Source: Longirhabdus pacifica
GTDB taxonomy: Bacteria; Bacillota; Bacilli; Paenibacillales; DSM-105158
Length of the DNA: 64,000 nt
Direction: 5' to 3'
Assembly: GCF_004115085.1 (NCBI RefSeq)
Contig: NZ_QXJP01000005.1
Coordinates: 124,001 to 188,000 of the forward strand
In this document: positions 55,217 to 63,953 of the stretch, piece by piece
Layout: each line of letters starts with the position of its first letter
Position numbering within the stretch: position 1 is the first letter of the stretch
Position numbers and translations under genes: made by a program
The notes under the pieces: model-generated
Database searches by the model: none
What the model was told of the DNA's origin: nothing
The model's input: the letters and a program-made list of their open reading frames with translations, nothing else

Positions 55217-56512
55217 ATGATTATGTATATAATGAATCTCGTGTCAACGGGCATTAAAGATCTTCTTTTGCAAATGCTCCTCGTTATTTTTCCTGTATTT
55301 GTTCTACAGATTACATGGAGAAACTATATATCGAATAGTGAAAAAAATATCCGACACAAAACCATTGGTCTTTTTACTGTTTGTGGGGTCATTTTATGTT
55401 TGCTTTTTCCTGTCTTCATCCCCACGCAGTATATTCTTGACTTAAGTTTTATTATTTTGATTATTGCTGTGGTATATAGCGGATATGTGACGGGATTATT
55501 CGCTTTTGCTACTATTCTATTAATGAAAATATTTGTACTGCAAGTTTTTACTCTTTTCGATTTTTTCAACCTTGCGTTTGTCATTGTTTTTTGTATTTTA
55601 TTTGTGAGGAACTATGAAAATTCTAATAGAGTTTTAAAAGTATCTTTTTTTACGACACTAGCATGCTTAGCAGCAGTATTTCAAGTATTGGCCATCATAT
55701 TTTTGATGACCAAAGATAGTAATGCTGTGATCACTGGTGAGATTACACTCATCTTTTTCATGTATCCTGTGGTTAGTATGACATCCATTTGGATGGTTGT
55801 ACATCTGAATGAAAATATTAGAGAAAAGCAGAAAATGGAGATGGAAATTCAGCGCACAGAGAGAATGAACATTATCGGTCATTTGGCTGCATCTGTTGCA
55901 CATGAAATACGAAATCCCATGACGGTCGTGCGTGGATTTATGCAAATTTTTAATAAAGAAACTTTTATACCGGATAATAAAAAAATATACTTGCAGTTGA
56001 TGATCGAGGAATTAGATAGAGCAGAAGGTATTATTAATGATTATTTATCATTAGCAAGACCTAAAATAGAAAAGCAAGATCGTATTAATGTAAAGCAACA
56101 AATTCAATCCGTTTATGAAATTATTTTATCGTATGCGGTCCTCAATAATGTTTCGTTGACATTAAATGTAGAGGATGATTTGCATGTGATGGGAATACCG
56201 GAAAAAGTGAATCAAGTGCTCATTAATTTGATTAAAAACAGTGTTGAAGCTAGTCCCGATGGAGAATTGATTGAAATAGCAGCATACCAAGAAGAAGATA
56301 AAGTTATTATATCGGTAAAGGATCAAGGAGTTGGACTCACACAAGAAGAAATTAAGCTACTAGGTACTCCTTTTTACACGACAAAGGAGAACGGAACTGG
56401 GCTTGGGTTAATGGTATGTTATCAGATTATCAAAGCGATGAATGGTAAATTCGACGTGGTTAGTGAGAAAAATAAAGGAACAGAATTTATTATTAAACTT
56501 CCAGCAGTTTAG
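55217..56512 (+). CDS. sensor histidine kinase, sporulation kinase KinB-like
   Basis: A 431-residue membrane kinase. The N-terminal half (about residues 1-200) has six hydrophobic segments with no extracellular domain (5TM-LYT type), then HisKA with SVAHEIRNPMTVVRGFM and an ATP-binding domain with NLIKNSVEAS, DQGVGL and GTGLGLMV. Spore formers use kinases of this build to feed the Spo0F phosphorelay. No response regulator gene is near, which fits an orphan phosphorelay kinase. AAGGGGTAAA precedes the start. Confidence 0.82.
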   Translation: MIMYIMNLVSTGIKDLLLQMLLVIFPVFVLQITWRNYISNSEKNIRHKTIGLFTVCGVILCLLFPVFIPTQYILDLSFIILIIAVVYSGYVTGLFAFATILLMKIFVLQVFTLFDFFNLAFVIVFCILFVRNYENSNRVLKVSFFTTLACLAAVFQVLAIIFLMTKDSNAVITGEITLIFFMYPVVSMTSIWMVVHLNENIREKQKMEMEIQRTERMNIIGHLAASVAHEIRNPMTVVRGFMQIFNKETFIPDNKKIYLQLMIEELDRAEGIINDYLSLARPKIEKQDRINVKQQIQSVYEIILSYAVLNNVSLTLNVEDDLHVMGIPEKVNQVLINLIKNSVEASPDGELIEIAAYQEEDKVIISVKDQGVGLTQEEIKLLGTPFYTTKENGTGLGLMVCYQIIKAMNGKFDVVSEKNKGTEFIIKLPAV

Positions 56513-56579
56513 TCTTTTCATAACATCCATGCACAAGTATAATGAGTACAAACAAATACATAAGAGGTGTTATTTTTCA

Positions 56580-57311
56580 TTGCAAAAGATAATGAAATTT
56601 TTTCGTATTACAAATAAAACATTAAAATTTACGTATGCTTTGTTACAGACCCTTCCACCGCTAGTAAAAGCAAAAAGACTGGATAAACAAGGAAAAGTGA
56701 CGGAACGAGATGAATTAATGTATGCTGTTGCAAAGCGCTGGTCTACTTCGCTCGTTAAGTTGCTAGACAGTGATTTGCATATTACAGGGCATGATCACAT
56801 ACCTCAAGATAGACCGGTTGTGTTTATTTCCAATCACCAAAGCAACTACGATATTCCTATCGTTATGTATAGTATTAATCGATTATTTGGATTTATATCA
56901 AAAAAAGAAATCGAAAAGTGGCCAATTATCGGAACTTGGATGGAGTATTTGCATTGCATTTTTATGGACAGATCCGATGTTAGACAGTCTTTAAAAGCAA
57001 TAAATGAAGGTGCGAAAAACATCGATAAAGGCTACTCGATGCTTATATTTCCAGAAGGCACTCGTAGTAACAGTCGCAAGATGAATGAATTTAAAGCAGG
57101 CAGTTTCAAATTAGCATTGAAGTCGGGTGCACCAATCGTTCCGATCGCGATAGATGGTTCTTATCTCATTACCGGAAACGCATCAAAAGGAATGAAGAGT
57201 AAGGTCAAAGTATCTATTTTGGAACCTGTTTATCTTGAAAATTTAAGTAAAGAAGAGTTGAAAGAAGTACATGAGCAAGTTTACCAAGCCATACAGGAAA
57301 AGTTGAGCTAA
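56580..57311 (+). CDS. plsC: 1-acyl-sn-glycerol-3-phosphate acyltransferase
   Basis: A 243-residue enzyme that adds the second fatty acyl chain to make phosphatidic acid. The acyltransferase motifs are NHQSNYDIPI (the HX4D motif), FPEGTRS and APIVPIAIDG, with a short N-terminal membrane-associated stretch. The TTG at 56580 is chosen because AGAGGTG lies ten bases upstream; the ATG at 56592 is 22 bases from it. The gene starts 67 bases after the kinase gene. Confidence 0.88.
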   Translation: MQKIMKFFRITNKTLKFTYALLQTLPPLVKAKRLDKQGKVTERDELMYAVAKRWSTSLVKLLDSDLHITGHDHIPQDRPVVFISNHQSNYDIPIVMYSINRLFGFISKKEIEKWPIIGTWMEYLHCIFMDRSDVRQSLKAINEGAKNIDKGYSMLIFPEGTRSNSRKMNEFKAGSFKLALKSGAPIVPIAIDGSYLITGNASKGMKSKVKVSILEPVYLENLSKEELKEVHEQVYQAIQEKLS

Positions 57312-57455
57312 TCAGCCTGGCTCATAGATTAAGTTAATATAACTCACTAAACGAATATAGCTTTATAACACACAGTCATATACCATACATTCTATGCTCT
57401 GCACTCCTGCATACGTGGTATATGACATTTTTTTATACCTGTTTTCATTTTATAG

Positions 57456-57568
57456 ACAAGTTCAACCAACTTATTACCTCTAATCATAAGATGGAGAAAT
57501 CACCAAATCTAACCTTTACGCCTGGCAACCGAGGCGTAAACTTGAATTCATTCATTTCTTTATCTTAT
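57456..57568. repeat. copy of the dispersed hairpin repeat (reverse orientation, truncated palindrome)
   Basis: Half of the palindrome (ACAAGTTCAACCAACTTAT), tail TACCTCTAATC, end ATAAGATGGAGAAAT (57486-57500), inner stem TTTACGCCT/AGGCGTAAA with loop GGCAACCG, and end ATTTCTTTATCTTAT (57554-57568). Its last 9 bases lie inside the small gene at 57560-57727. Confidence 0.85.
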
Positions 57569-57727
57569 ATACATTAAAATGACCAACAGTACAAACAGAA
57601 TTAGAATAATACTAGGTGTTATCCATTGAATAAAAGGTGGATAATGCGATGTTTCTTGTTGCAGTGGGAAAACATATGAAGTCATAACAGGAAATACAGG
57701 ACTTTGAATTGGTTCAATGTAAGTCAT
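57560..57727 (-). CDS. small tail-anchored type membrane protein
   Basis: A 55-residue open frame: a hydrophilic, Pro/Gln-rich N terminus (about residues 1-36), then one hydrophobic helix (about 37-53) at the very C terminus. The ATG at 57727 follows GAGGGAGAAAACC, a good ribosome binding site. The last codons and the TAA stop lie within the terminal repeat of the adjoining element, so the C terminus may have been set by that insertion. No family recognised. Confidence 0.6.
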   Translation of the reverse strand: MTYIEPIQSPVFPVMTSYVFPLQQETSHYPPFIQWITPSIILILFVLLVILMYIR

Positions 57728-57905
57728 GGTTTTCTCCCTCGCTATCCGTTTTACTTTCTTATCTATGTATATGCCACACTGCTTTATAAGGATTGGGTTG
57801 AGTGTACCCCTTCGTATTTATTTTTAAATCTTTTATTTTGATATCTTGTTGTTTTTTACATTTGTAGTGTTTATTTGTCTATGGTTATTTTTTGTTTACC
57901 CGTAC

Positions 57906-59111
57906 TTATGAGTGCGACTTTACTGTTTTGGAATGAAGGAAATTTCTATATAAGAAAATACAATTGAAACTTAAAATTATAGCGGACATTAAAAATACGC
58001 CTCGAATACCAATAAATATAGATAAAGTTCCACCTGCAATAGGTCCAATCACATTGCCTAATGACATGAAACTGGCATTTAAGCTAAATGCTCGACTTTC
58101 CATCCCGTTAGGTGTATGTTGTCTAATCAAAGCGTTTACGGATGGCATCAACCCACCGAGAAAGATTCCAAAAATAAACCTGATGATGAGTAGTTGCTGT
58201 ATGTTGTTGACAAAGGCATGGGGTATCATCAGCAATGCTGCTCCGATCATACTAACAAATAAAATACGTCTTTTTCCTACCTTGTCTCCCAGTCTACCGA
58301 GAATAGGTGAGAATATCATATTTGAAAATCCAGTCACAGATCCTACGAGACCTGCCAGTAAAACTAGTCGCTCTATGTTGCCATGCATTTCTTGTACAAA
58401 TAAAGGCATGAGCAATACCGTACTAATCATGGAAAGCTGAATGAAAAAAGTAAGAGCATATAATGATCTTAATTGAGGAATTTTTATTAGTTTCTTCAAC
58501 CCTTTTACTAAAGAAATGTCGGACATTTTTTTAGCTTCTTTAGGATTGAAATTATCTCGAACAAAAATAACACTGAAAAAGGAAACGAATAAAAGTAGGG
58601 ATCCCGTAATATAAAATACATTTTTAAAACCGATCCATTCTTGCAATACTCCCCCAATAAGTGGGCCAAGAATTGTACCTGCAACAGCTCCTGACTGCAA
58701 TATTCCCATAGCAAAACCAATTCGTTCTTTTGGCGTAGTTGCAGATACAATAGAAGTGGATGCTGGCATATATCCTGAAATCATACCGTTTAACAATCTC
58801 AAAAATAATAAATGCCAAGCAGAAGTTGCAAATCCCATCAAGGTAATGACAATAGCCATGCCAAAGCTGGAACGCCATATCATTAATTTTCGACCGTATT
58901 TATCTGCAATTTTCCCCCATAAAGGTTGGAATAGAAATGCAGTGACAAAATTAGAAGCAAAGATGACTCCTTGCCATACCGCAACGGTATCTTTATCTGT
59001 AATGCCTAGCTCCTGCAAATAATACGGGATAAAAGGTAGAATCATGGTCATGCCAGCAAGGACTACAAATTGACCAAAGGTTAATACAATCAAATTTATT
59101 TTCCAATTCAA
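57906..59111 (-). CDS. MFS multidrug-type efflux transporter
   Basis: A 401-residue major facilitator with 12 membrane segments: MTMILPFIPYYL near the first segment, the motif GKIADKYGRKLMI between segments 2 and 3, and the antiporter motif GAVAGTILGPLIGGVL in segment 5, typical of drug:proton antiporters of the DHA1 group. Substrate unknown. The TTG at 59111, seven bases after AGAAGGAGA, is preferred to the upstream ATG at 59147, which lies in a 24-bp palindrome. Confidence 0.85.
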   Translation of the reverse strand: MNWKINLIVLTFGQFVVLAGMTMILPFIPYYLQELGITDKDTVAVWQGVIFASNFVTAFLFQPLWGKIADKYGRKLMIWRSSFGMAIVITLMGFATSAWHLLFLRLLNGMISGYMPASTSIVSATTPKERIGFAMGILQSGAVAGTILGPLIGGVLQEWIGFKNVFYITGSLLLFVSFFSVIFVRDNFNPKEAKKMSDISLVKGLKKLIKIPQLRSLYALTFFIQLSMISTVLLMPLFVQEMHGNIERLVLLAGLVGSVTGFSNMIFSPILGRLGDKVGKRRILFVSMIGAALLMIPHAFVNNIQQLLIIRFIFGIFLGGLMPSVNALIRQHTPNGMESRAFSLNASFMSLGNVIGPIAGGTLSIFIGIRGVFLMSAIILSFNCIFLYRNFLHSKTVKSHS

Positions 59112-59140
59112 TATTACTCTCCTTCTTTCTCTGATAGGAA

Positions 59141-59164
59141 GAAGCAACCGAATTCGGTTGCTTC
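59141..59164. promoter_or_regulatory. perfect 24-bp palindrome before the efflux gene
   Basis: GAAGCAACCG and CGGTTGCTTC flank AATT, a perfect palindrome 29 bases upstream of the MFS start codon. It has no T-run on the minus strand. It may be an operator or a leader hairpin. The rest of the gap to 59535 shows only a 13-base tandem repeat, GTATTGAAATCTT, around 59347-59372. Confidence 0.5.
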
Positions 59165-59534
59165 CTTCAATGAAGTATTCTTATTTCATATGTATTGAGG
59201 TGATACTGGAACTCACATTATTTAAGAAGATTGTGGAATTCACATGATATTAAAGAGGTTAAATCCATCGTTGGATAGTTGATAAAATGAATCATTATAA
59301 TCTATTATACCATAAACGACCTAGGTGTTATGTTTTGTCGATTTCTGTATTGAAATCTTGTATTGAAATCTTTTGTTGTGTTGTGCATGTTCCGTTGTTC
59401 ATTGTGTAAAGGGTTGAATGAAATTCTTTTTTTCCACCTATATTGATGTTATGCTGTAGATAGAGTGTTTGTATCATAACACATTTCGTTACCTCCATAC
59501 ATTTTTTAAAAAATAATTCATTAAGGTTGATACT

Positions 59535-60347
59535 ATGCTTTTAAAATTTATAATTGGTGCTTCATGTAGTATGGTTGTTTCCCTACTAGCTATCCAATTA
59601 TCTATGCTCTCAATGAGTGGAGCATGGGCTGCTGTTATCGTAGGCACAGGAATGTTCACATTCGGAAATTTGCCCTGGTATGGAACATTACTTTCCTTTT
59701 TTATTTCTTCTAGCCTACTTTCAAAATGGAGGAAGAAACAGAAACGCAAAGCAGAGCGTATGTATGAAAAAACAGGAAAGAGAGATGCACTTCAAGTTTT
59801 AGCGAATGGTGGATTAGGACTTGTTTTTTGTGTACTTTATTATTTCTTTTCTTATGAATGGTTAATAGCAGCTTTTCTAGGAACGATGGCTACGGTCAAT
59901 GCAGATACTTGGGCTACTGAAATTGGCGGCATAAGTAAAAATCCAAGGAGTGTTAAAACGTGGAAACACGTTCCTGCTGGCACTTCTGGAGCAGTCAGTA
60001 CACTAGGTTTATTTGCATCAGTGCTGGGAAGTTTATGGATTGCTATGACATATTTTCTTCTCTCTGTTGTGATTAACATAGAGGATTCTTTATCGCTTTT
60101 TGTAATAACAATGTGCAGTATGGGTGGTTTTGTTGGTGCATTAAGTGATTCCATAATCGGAAGTCGCTGGCAAGCACAATACAGGTGTACCGTTTGTTTA
60201 GAAAAGATGGAAAAGAAAAGTCATTGTGGACAACCTAATGATTGTATTAGCGGTATGAAATGGCTAAACAATGACATGGTAAACGTCATTAGCTCTCTCA
60301 TTGGAGCTTTTGTCTCTGTTACCGTTTACATGTTATTATCAATGTAA
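59535..60347 (+). CDS. DUF92 family membrane protein
   Basis: A 270-residue membrane protein with about six or seven hydrophobic segments. The block LANGGLGLVF, ATVNADTWATEIG and VSTLGLFASVLGS marks the DUF92 family, whose plant member VTE6 phosphorylates phytyl phosphate; a prenol or lipid phosphate kinase role is possible. A four-cysteine or His/Cys cluster (CTVC, HCGQPNDC) sits in the last loop. No close functional neighbour. Confidence 0.8.
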   Translation: MLLKFIIGASCSMVVSLLAIQLSMLSMSGAWAAVIVGTGMFTFGNLPWYGTLLSFFISSSLLSKWRKKQKRKAERMYEKTGKRDALQVLANGGLGLVFCVLYYFFSYEWLIAAFLGTMATVNADTWATEIGGISKNPRSVKTWKHVPAGTSGAVSTLGLFASVLGSLWIAMTYFLLSVVINIEDSLSLFVITMCSMGGFVGALSDSIIGSRWQAQYRCTVCLEKMEKKSHCGQPNDCISGMKWLNNDMVNVISSLIGAFVSVTVYMLLSM

Positions 60348-60401
60348 AGAAAATATTTGAAGCTATATTTTAATGATAAAAGGTTAGAAAGGAACATAAA
60401 T

Positions 60402-61460
60402 ATGGATAAGCAACTATTTAAAACGTTAACAGAATTACCAGCGGTTTCTGGATTTGAAAGAGGTTTACGTCGGTTTGTAAAACAACAAATGACTCCTTAT
60501 GCGGATGAAATCATTCAGGATGCTTTAGGTGGTATTTTCGCCGTAAAAAAAGGTGCAGGTCCAAAAATTATGGTAGCAGGTCACTTAGATGAAGTAGGAT
60601 TTATGGTAAGCATGATTACTTCCAATGGCATGTTGAAATTTAAACCTATTGGTGGTCTATGGAATCAGACTTTGCTTGCACAAAGAGTTAGAATTGTAAC
60701 AGATGAGGGACAAATACCTGGTGTTATTGCGTCCGTTCCACCACATCTTTTAAGTGAAGCTCAGCGTAAAGCTCCACTGGACATAGACAATATGTTAATA
60801 GATATTGGAGCAGATAATAAAGAGCATGTAGAACAAATGGGCGTTAGGCCTGGACAACAAATTTGTTTTGAATGTCCATTTACACCTCTAGCAGATCCTA
60901 AAAAAATATTAGCAAAAGCTTGGGACAATCGTTACGGTGTTGGATTGGCACTTGAATTATTAAAAGAAGTGCACCGAGAGCCACTGCCTAACTCATTGTA
61001 CATAGGAGCTACAGTACAGGAAGAAGTAGGGTTAAGAGGCGCAGAAGTTGCAGCTAACATGATTAATCCTGATCTATTTTTTGCATTAGATTGCAGTCCT
61101 GCAAACGATACATCGAGCAAGGGTGATGTTTTTGGGAAACTAGGTGAAGGTACGCTCTTGCGCATATTAGATAGAACGATGATTACACATCGCGGGCTTG
61201 TAGAGTATATTTTAGATACAGCAGAGACTCATCGTGTACCATATCAGTACTATATTTCTGCTGGTGGCACAGATGCAGGTAAAGTGCATCTTCATGGCAA
61301 TGGAGTACCTTCTGCAGTTATTGGCGTATGTGCAAGATACATTCATACGTCCAGCGCTATACTGCATACAGACGATTACGATGCAGCCAAGGAATTATTA
61401 CACCATCTTGTTCGTTCATTAGATCAAACGACATTCGAAACTATTGTGGAGAATGCTTAA
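60402..61460 (+). CDS. M42 family metallopeptidase (aminopeptidase)
   Basis: A 352-residue zinc or cobalt aminopeptidase of the M42 family (YtoP/FrvX group). Metal ligands are in [37 protein letters not shown] and the C-terminal histidine in RYIHTSS. Such enzymes form large hollow assemblies that trim peptides in the cytoplasm. The start is the ATG at 60402 after GAAAGGAACATAAAT; the frame upstream to 60357 has no ribosome binding site. Confidence 0.9.
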   Translation: MDKQLFKTLTELPAVSGFERGLRRFVKQQMTPYADEIIQDALGGIFAVKKGAGPKIMVAGHLDEVGFMVSMITSNGMLKFKPIGGLWNQTLLAQRVRIVTDEGQIPGVIASVPPHLLSEAQRKAPLDIDNMLIDIGADNKEHVEQMGVRPGQQICFECPFTPLADPKKILAKAWDNRYGVGLALELLKEVHREPLPNSLYIGATVQEEVGLRGAEVAANMINPDLFFALDCSPANDTSSKGDVFGKLGEGTLLRILDRTMITHRGLVEYILDTAETHRVPYQYYISAGGTDAGKVHLHGNGVPSAVIGVCARYIHTSSAILHTDDYDAAKELLHHLVRSLDQTTFETIVENA

Positions 61461-61485
61461 CCGTGTTAAGTCGGTTAAACCCTGT

Positions 61486-61672
61486 GTGGCTTTGCTATAC
61501 AAAGCCTTTGGAGCCCGGATCCAGCTAAGCAAGCTTAGCTTTTTATCCTCATGCTTTCGAAGTGGCTTTGTTACACAAAGCCTTTGGAGCCCGGATCCAG
61601 CTAAGCAAGCTTAGCTTTTTATCCTCATGCTTTCGAAGTGGCTTTGACACAAAGCCTTTAAAAAATTACTAA
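61486..61672 (+). repeat. tandem 76-bp repeat carrying duplicated terminator-like hairpins
   Basis: Two full units begin at 61486 and 61562 and a third partial one at 61638, with only a few differences. Each contains CTTTG/CAAAG arms and the stem AGCTAAG/CTTAGCT with loop CAAG followed by TTTTT, a good terminator. The stretch fills the gap between the M42 peptidase and the guanylate-kinase-like gene. The rest of that gap shows the small inverted repeat GGCGTGCTAGCGCC. Confidence 0.8.
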
Positions 61673-61798
61673 GGCGTGCTAGCGCCATCAATGAAAGGAA
61701 GGTGAAAGCCGTTTCGCGAGCATAGCTGCTTGCTGAAAAATAGAAGAACATCGTTCGTATTAGCATCCACTTTTTTGGTAAGTGTCAAGGAGCGGCTG

Positions 61799-62389
61799 GT
61801 GATGTATCAATTAAAAGAGAAGGAAATGATCTTTGTATTTACAGGTCCAGATGGTTCAGGTAGAAAAACTGTTGCTGACATGATAGGTTCTACGTTAGGA
61901 TTACCTAAAGTTTTATCTTATACGACACGTAAACCAAGGCCTGCTGAGGAAGATGGTCAGGACTACCACTTTATATCTGCTGAAACTTTTGCTGTAGGTG
62001 AGAGCAATAATGAATTTATTGAAGTGGTTGAAATTGAAGGTGTAAAATACGGTATAAAAAATGAAGATATCGAGCAAATGTTTAAAGAAAATGATTTTAT
62101 TTATTGTATTTTAAATGCGGAAGGTGCTCGTATATTAAAACATATTTACGGTGAAAAAGTATCTCGTGTGTTCATATATGTGGATATCGATGTCATCGTA
62201 GAACGACAAAAAGAGCTCAATGTAAGTCAAGAAATTATTGATAATCATTTCAATCATTACGAGGAAGATATGGCTTACAAAGATGAGTGTAAACATGCAG
62301 TAGAAAACACAGATCTTGCACATACGGTTTTTGCTGTTACGAACATATTGGAGCAGTATATGAATAGAGATCTAGTGGAAAAAGATTAA
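61799..62389 (+). CDS. guanylate kinase-like protein
   Basis: A 196-residue protein with a P-loop (GPDGSGRKT) and a guanylate-kinase type core: SYTTRKPRPAEEDGQDYHFIS and EVVEIEGVKYGI. The true guanylate kinase of Bacillus (gmk) lies elsewhere near the ribosome gene region, so this is likely a second, divergent member. The P-loop lysine and the TTRKPR GMP-binding segment are kept, so activity is possible. The GTG at 61799 follows AAGGAGCGGCTG; the ATG at 61802 is an alternative. Confidence 0.75.
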   Translation: MMYQLKEKEMIFVFTGPDGSGRKTVADMIGSTLGLPKVLSYTTRKPRPAEEDGQDYHFISAETFAVGESNNEFIEVVEIEGVKYGIKNEDIEQMFKENDFIYCILNAEGARILKHIYGEKVSRVFIYVDIDVIVERQKELNVSQEIIDNHFNHYEEDMAYKDECKHAVENTDLAHTVFAVTNILEQYMNRDLVEKD

Positions 62390-62392
62390 TAA

Positions 62393-62574
62393 ATAAGTTG
62401 GTTGAACTTGTTCAACCAACTTATTACCGCTAAACATAAGATGGAGAAATCTCAACATGACAACCTTTACGCCTGGCAACTGAGGCGTAAACTTGTTTTT
62501 CATCATTTCTCCATCTTGCATATAAGTTGGATGAACTTGTTCAACCAACTTATTACCGCTAAACATAAGATGGA
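62393..62574. repeat. full, tandem copy of the dispersed hairpin repeat (reverse orientation)
   Basis: Two perfect or near perfect 32-bp palindromes (62393-62424; 62522-62553), each with arms ATAAGTTGGTTGAAC type and tail TACCGCTAAAC, flank one complete element: ends ATAAGATGGAGAAAT (62436-62450) and ATTTCTCCATCTT (62505-62517) around the stem TTTACGCCT/AGGCGTAAA. The second palindrome is followed by ATAAGATGG, the start of another truncated unit. It begins four bases after the preceding stop codon. Confidence 0.9.
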
Positions 62575-62598
62575 AAAGTATAAAATAGTACCTTATTT

Positions 62599-62630
62599 GA
62601 GAGACGCTACAATGTAGTGCTCTCTTTTTT
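62599..62630 (+). terminator. terminator before the last gene
   Basis: GAGAG/CTCTC and CTAC/GTAG pair (with one bulged base) around AAT, followed by TTTTTT. It lies after the repeat, so it terminates transcripts reading through it. Confidence 0.75.
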
Positions 62631-62696
62631 GTAATAAAATATGATATAATATGGAAATGTTTATTGAACTGTCGAAATGAAATAGGAGGAATTGTT

Positions 62697-63953
62697 TTGT
62701 TGAGAAGGGTAACATGGGATAAAGTTTTATTTTCCATTTTTGTTATGTTATTAATAATGACATCCATCTATGCTGCTAACCATATCAGGGTATCCCCAGA
62801 AGAAGCATTAAAAAATAAAATGAAGATACTAGCATCCGGTGATAAAAGTACAGTATTGGCAATCGAAAATGATTTTTATCAGCCTATTGGAATGTCACAA
62901 AGTAAAGAGGGCATAACGATCACGTTAGATGGCATGGTAGTAGATAAGGTTTCTGTTCAAGTTTTTTATACCATTACAGCAGATGAAAACGTACTACCCG
63001 AAGGTGATGATATGCATGTATATCGTATAAATCCAATGTTACATATGATTGTAGATGGACAAAAACATGAGCCTCCGGGATTTATGGGCAGTTGGAGCAG
63101 ACCAGATAATCAACACGGTAACGTCTATGAAGATGTGCTGGAATATACATTTTTGAATGAGATCATGATGGATGGAATACAAGTGGACTTACAGCCACAA
63201 ATTGAACTTGAAACAGCACAATCCGAAGGAGAGCCATTTTTTCAAGAACAGTTTTTATTCGATATTCCCATAGATCCTTCTACCTATGATTATGAAATTT
63301 TAACATATGAAATCAATGAAGAATTAACGATTGAGCAACAAAAAATAGTATTCCATGACATGATTGTACATCCAACTAGATCTACGCTTTATATTGCTGT
63401 AGATGAAGATAACAGCAAGGAAATATTTGATATGGGAGATATGGAGTTAGTGGTGAGCGATGACAATAAAGGTATTACTTCACAACAAAAGTCTGTTCAG
63501 TTTGGAAGAGATCAGATCACTTTTGAAAGTATGTATTTTATGGATGTAGAGCATGTAGCTATAGAAGGATCGTGGTTTGGGGCACTGGATAAAGATAAAC
63601 GAGAGTTAGTCATCAATATGGAACAAGGGAAAATAGTGAAGAAACCTGACGATCGACTGACATTAGGAAGTATAGAACAACAAAAAGATGGAGAATTAGA
63701 AATTCAATTTATTATGGATGGCGGTGAAGGAGACCGGTTTTTCTTTCACCTTGATACAGCATTTACAGATGCTGATGGGGATGAGTATGAGAATTTTGTG
63801 AAATATCATCGTTCAACTTCGAATAAGGATGGTGGAATTTTAAATGTAATGCACACTACAATACCAGATGAAGATTACGTTTCTCCTTTAACCTTCAATA
63901 TTTCGCATTATCCTACACATATAGAAGAGCCGTACAGCATCGATGTGAAGTGA
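62697..63953 (+). CDS. membrane-anchored extracellular protein, DUF4179-like
   Basis: A 418-residue protein with one N-terminal membrane helix (about residues 8-27) and a long, acidic, beta-rich extracellular part. The layout resembles the DUF4179/DUF5643 proteins that act as anti-sigma-factor-like sensors in Bacilli, though no sigma factor gene is visible next to it within the window, so the call is tentative. The TTG at 62697 is preferred, seven bases after AGGAGG; the next TTG at 62700 is possible. Confidence 0.55.
   Translation: MLRRVTWDKVLFSIFVMLLIMTSIYAANHIRVSPEEALKNKMKILASGDKSTVLAIENDFYQPIGMSQSKEGITITLDGMVVDKVSVQVFYTITADENVLPEGDDMHVYRINPMLHMIVDGQKHEPPGFMGSWSRPDNQHGNVYEDVLEYTFLNEIMMDGIQVDLQPQIELETAQSEGEPFFQEQFLFDIPIDPSTYDYEILTYEINEELTIEQQKIVFHDMIVHPTRSTLYIAVDEDNSKEIFDMGDMELVVSDDNKGITSQQKSVQFGRDQITFESMYFMDVEHVAIEGSWFGALDKDKRELVINMEQGKIVKKPDDRLTLGSIEQQKDGELEIQFIMDGGEGDRFFFHLDTAFTDADGDEYENFVKYHRSTSNKDGGILNVMHTTIPDEDYVSPLTFNISHYPTHIEEPYSIDVK

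Noticed and set aside
61486-61672. Tandem repeats as a possible CRISPR array
   Set aside because: The whole 76-bp unit is repeated, with no variable spacer, and it contains terminator hairpins.
62372-62767. A 131-codon minus-strand open frame with repeated peptide LHLMFSGNKLVEQV
   Set aside because: It is made by the tandem palindromes and tails of the dispersed repeat and has no ribosome binding site; the repetition is in the DNA element.
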